From Flavobacterium sp. (lineage in GTDB: Bacteria; Bacteroidota; Bacteroidia; Flavobacteriales; Flavobacteriaceae), in NCBI GenBank assembly GCA_014377455.1, contig JACMPO010000077.1, positions 62,001-126,000 on the forward strand: a DNA stretch of 64,000 nucleotides, given 5' to 3'. Position numbers and translations under genes: made by a program. Below are positions 62,149-64,000 of this stretch, one piece after another. Every line of letters starts with the position of its first letter. Positions within the stretch are counted from its first letter, which is position 1. Under the pieces are notes generated by a model. It saw only the letters and a program-made list of their open reading frames with translations. It did not search any database and was not told where the DNA came from.

Positions 62149-62658
62149 CTAAAAGGTTATTGAAATTCCCATTCCATTTGAATTTACTAAAAAACTGGAA
62201 GACTCGATATTGAAACCGGTTGACTTCTTCTTTTCTTCTGTGGCAGTCATCAATTCCACTGCTTGTTTAATTTTTTTGGTATAACCAATTTTTATCGGAA
62301 TTGAAACCAATATCATTCCTGCACCTACATAATACATAATGTTGTTGGATTCAATTGTATTTGGGTTAAAATTAGAATTCCCGTTATTAGAATATTTTTG
62401 AATCATTGAATAATGTTTTATAATTACTGTTGCAATTCCTCCATAAAACAATAAATTTCCAACAGTTTTTTTGAACCTACCAGCATTATATAATTTAAGA
62501 ATTTCAGTATTATTTTCAAATAAACTTCTTATTTCTCTAGGTTTAAATTTCACGTTGTCTTCATTATAAATAGTTCCACCACTATGATAATGAAATTCTT
62601 GCTGTGCAAATGAAAAAATAGGAACAATAATCAAACAAATAAATAGTAACTTTTTCAT
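62149..62658 (-). CDS. Exported hypothetical protein
   Basis: A 169-residue protein with a signal peptide (LLFICLIIVPIFSFAQ). Two further hydrophobic stretches (about 66-84 and 109-127) suggest membrane insertion or small strands; the last residues SSFLVNSNGMGISITF could be an outer-membrane-type end. I do not recognise the family. I chose MKKLLFICL as start over an ATG six codons earlier because it gives a standard signal peptide. A TACATTTG box lies 19 bases upstream. It is divergent from the two-component system. Confidence 0.75.
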   Translation of the reverse strand: MKKLLFICLIIVPIFSFAQQEFHYHSGGTIYNEDNVKFKPREIRSLFENNTEILKLYNAGRFKKTVGNLLFYGGIATVIIKHYSMIQKYSNNGNSNFNPNTIESNNIMYYVGAGMILVSIPIKIGYTKKIKQAVELMTATEEKKKSTGFNIESSSFLVNSNGMGISITF

Positions 62659-62677
62659 GATAAAGAATATATACATT

Positions 62678-62685
62678 CAAATGTA
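62678..62685 (-). promoter_or_regulatory. Putative -7 box of the hypothetical gene at 62149-62658
   Basis: TACATTTG on the minus strand, 19 bases before the start codon. No -33 TTG was assigned. Confidence 0.4.
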
Positions 62686-62818
62686 ATTTTTAAATTTTAA
62701 TAATCAAAATTCAATTAATAATTAAGCTTTACTAAAACAATCTCGTTAAATTTTAATTAATTAGAATAAAAATCAATTTCAATATTCGTTACTTTGATAT
62801 GAAAATAACAAATTTAAA

Positions 62819-63493
62819 ATGAACATCCTGATAGTTGAAGATTTTAAAGAATTGGCGGTGGAATTATCAGACTATCTTACCAAAAATGGATATTTGTGTA
62901 AAACGGTTTCCTCATGCAAATTAGCATTAGAAGAAGTAGCTGTTAATGATTTTGATGCTATGCTTCTGGATTTAGGATTGCCCGACGGAAGCGGATTTGA
63001 AGTTTTAAAATCAGTTCGACTTTCTAAATCAAAGATGGCAGTTATTGTAATCACTGCTCGTGGTGAACTCGATGATAAAATTAATGGACTTGAGCTTGGC
63101 GCAGATGATTACCTTACAAAACCATTTGCTGTAACTGAACTTGGCGCACGATTATTTGCAGTAATTAGAAGAATTCACGGATTTACAATAAACGAATTAT
63201 ATATTCATGGATTCAAAATTCAACTGCAAGATTATAAAGTTTCATTTAATGAAAACGCTATTTTACTAACAAAAAAAGAGTTTGATGTTTTTCAATATTT
63301 AGTACTTAATAAAAATCGAGTAATTACTAGATTACAACTTACTGAACACGTTTGGGGCGACATTTTGGAATTAAATTCAGACTCTAATTTTATAGACGTA
63401 CATGTTAGAAATTTACGAAAAAAGTTAGACAAATTTTCAAAACTAGATTGGTTTGAAACCGTTAGAAATGTTGGCTACCGTATAACTGATTAA
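62819..63493 (+). CDS. OmpR-family response regulator
   Basis: A 224-residue regulator. Receiver: acidic pair ED at 7-8, phospho-acceptor Asp51 (AMLLDLGLPDGSGFE), Thr in VIVITARGE and Lys in YLTKPFAVTELGARL. Effector: OmpR winged helix (NAILLTKKEFDVFQYLVLNKNRVITRLQLTEHVWGD, FIDVHVRNLRKKLDK, ETVRNVGYRI). The kinase gene begins 2 bases after its stop, so the pair is translationally linked and surely cognate. The signal and targets are unknown; no promoter box was found in front. Confidence 0.95.
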   Translation: MNILIVEDFKELAVELSDYLTKNGYLCKTVSSCKLALEEVAVNDFDAMLLDLGLPDGSGFEVLKSVRLSKSKMAVIVITARGELDDKINGLELGADDYLTKPFAVTELGARLFAVIRRIHGFTINELYIHGFKIQLQDYKVSFNENAILLTKKEFDVFQYLVLNKNRVITRLQLTEHVWGDILELNSDSNFIDVHVRNLRKKLDKFSKLDWFETVRNVGYRITD

Positions 63494-63495
63494 TC

Positions 63496-64000
63496 ATGAA
63501 AATTAAACACCAACTAGCAATTTTTAACGCCATCACTCGACTGGTGATTGTAGTAGTTTTATGGTTTTCATTACCAATATTAATTGAAAATGTAGTATAC
63601 AACCACATTAATGATAGCTTACTGGAAAAAAAACAAAAATTTATTAGTAAATTAAATAACGAAGAAATTAAAGATTTTAGAAATCGGAATGATCCAACCG
63701 AAACGTTCGCAAGTTTTTCGACAATGCACAATGAGTTTTTGCAATTGTACAGAGCTAAATCTACATTTTCAAACTTCAAAACGTTTTTTACAAATGAATC
63801 TCGAACCATTGAAAATGAAGAAAATAAATACCGAATTCTATATTATAATTTCAAATATGGAAAAACGAATTATATTCTAGAAATTGGAAATAATATTTCG
63901 GAAATTGAGGATTTAACTTTTAGTATTCGATTATTTATAGTGGTTTTAATAGGACTAACAGTGTTTTTTACATTTTTGCTAGACACATTTTTTGTTGAAT
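63496..64000 (+). CDS. Sensor histidine kinase (3' end outside window)
   Basis: The first 168 residues of a membrane kinase, open to the window end. It starts MKIKHQLAIFNAITRLVIVVVLWFSLP with helix 1 (about 16-33), then a periplasmic sensor region of about 105 residues (IENVVYNHINDSLLEKKQKF ... YRILYYNFKYGKTNYILEIGNN), then helix 2 (about 146-167). The kinase domains lie beyond the edge. It follows the response regulator by 2 bases; this and the topology support the call. Confidence 0.88.
   Translation, partial: MKIKHQLAIFNAITRLVIVVVLWFSLPILIENVVYNHINDSLLEKKQKFISKLNNEEIKDFRNRNDPTETFASFSTMHNEFLQLYRAKSTFSNFKTFFTNESRTIENEENKYRILYYNFKYGKTNYILEIGNNISEIEDLTFSIRLFIVVLIGLTVFFTFLLDTFFVE

Noticed and set aside
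1..64000. CRISPR arrays, tRNA, rRNA, IS elements or integrase genes
   Set aside because: None was seen: no regularly spaced repeats, no cloverleaf-like stretches and no transposase or recombinase frames.

Overview
The window reads as a chromosomal segment of a Flavobacterium-like member of the Flavobacteriaceae (Bacteroidota). Evidence for this: AT-rich DNA; gliding-motility genes gldD and gldE in the order HU-mutY-ssb-gldE-gldD; an alternative complex III (act) operon joined to an aa3-type oxidase; a probable type IX secretion sorting tail on a secreted dehydrogenase; Bacteroidota-type promoter boxes (TAnnTTTG); and almost no Shine-Dalgarno sequences. I see no rRNA, tRNA, CRISPR array, prophage or insertion sequence, and no gene-free stretch longer than about 300 bases.

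Layout. 1-3357 (+): end of the cytochrome oxidase subunit III gene, subunit IV, a strong terminator, then an assembly-type operon (SCO-like paralogue without cysteines, true SCO, DUF420 membrane protein, small CxxC membrane protein). 3367-5321 (-): queG and ruvB. 5403-16947 (-): actABCDEF-coxBA, running from its own promoter near 17040 to a perfect hairpin at 5357-5383. These genes carry electrons from menaquinol through ACIII to the oxidase. 17173-24777: a SPOR protein, clpX, clpP, trigger factor, a small membrane protein, a hydrolase, pdxJ, a CBS protein and nadK. 24945-30632 (+): an envelope-biogenesis run (DUF6089 barrel, undecaprenyl diphosphate synthase, BamA, two OmpH/Skp chaperones). 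30722-40381: a metal-binding lipoprotein, an EamA transporter, thiL, an orphan sensor kinase and a tripartite RND efflux operon. 40403-46168: gldD, gldE, ssb and mutY facing away from HU, a 30-residue basic protein and RNase G. 46238-55372: SIMPL protein, tadA, dxs, DUF1569, an OmpA lipoprotein, exonuclease III, a two-domain acyltransferase resembling OlsF, an orphan response regulator and an aldo/keto reductase. 55374-64000: secreted sugar dehydrogenase, a frameshifted ammonium transporter, an NTF2-like protein, a membrane protein paired with a lipoprotein resembling truncated haemoglobin, a DUF255 protein, a hypothetical protein, and a two-component system cut by the window end.

Most of the window is conserved core genome and I do not see an obviously new multi-gene system. 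The points most worth a second look are: the truncated-haemoglobin-like lipoprotein with its membrane partner; the SCO paralogue that has lost its copper ligands, together with the CxxC mini-protein; three genes (ruvB, tadA, dxs) whose -7 promoter box ends exactly four bases before the start codon, predicting leaderless mRNAs; the amt frameshift; the inverted repeat between clpP and clpX; and the short basic gene at 44277. All functional calls come from reading the sequence; no database search was run.
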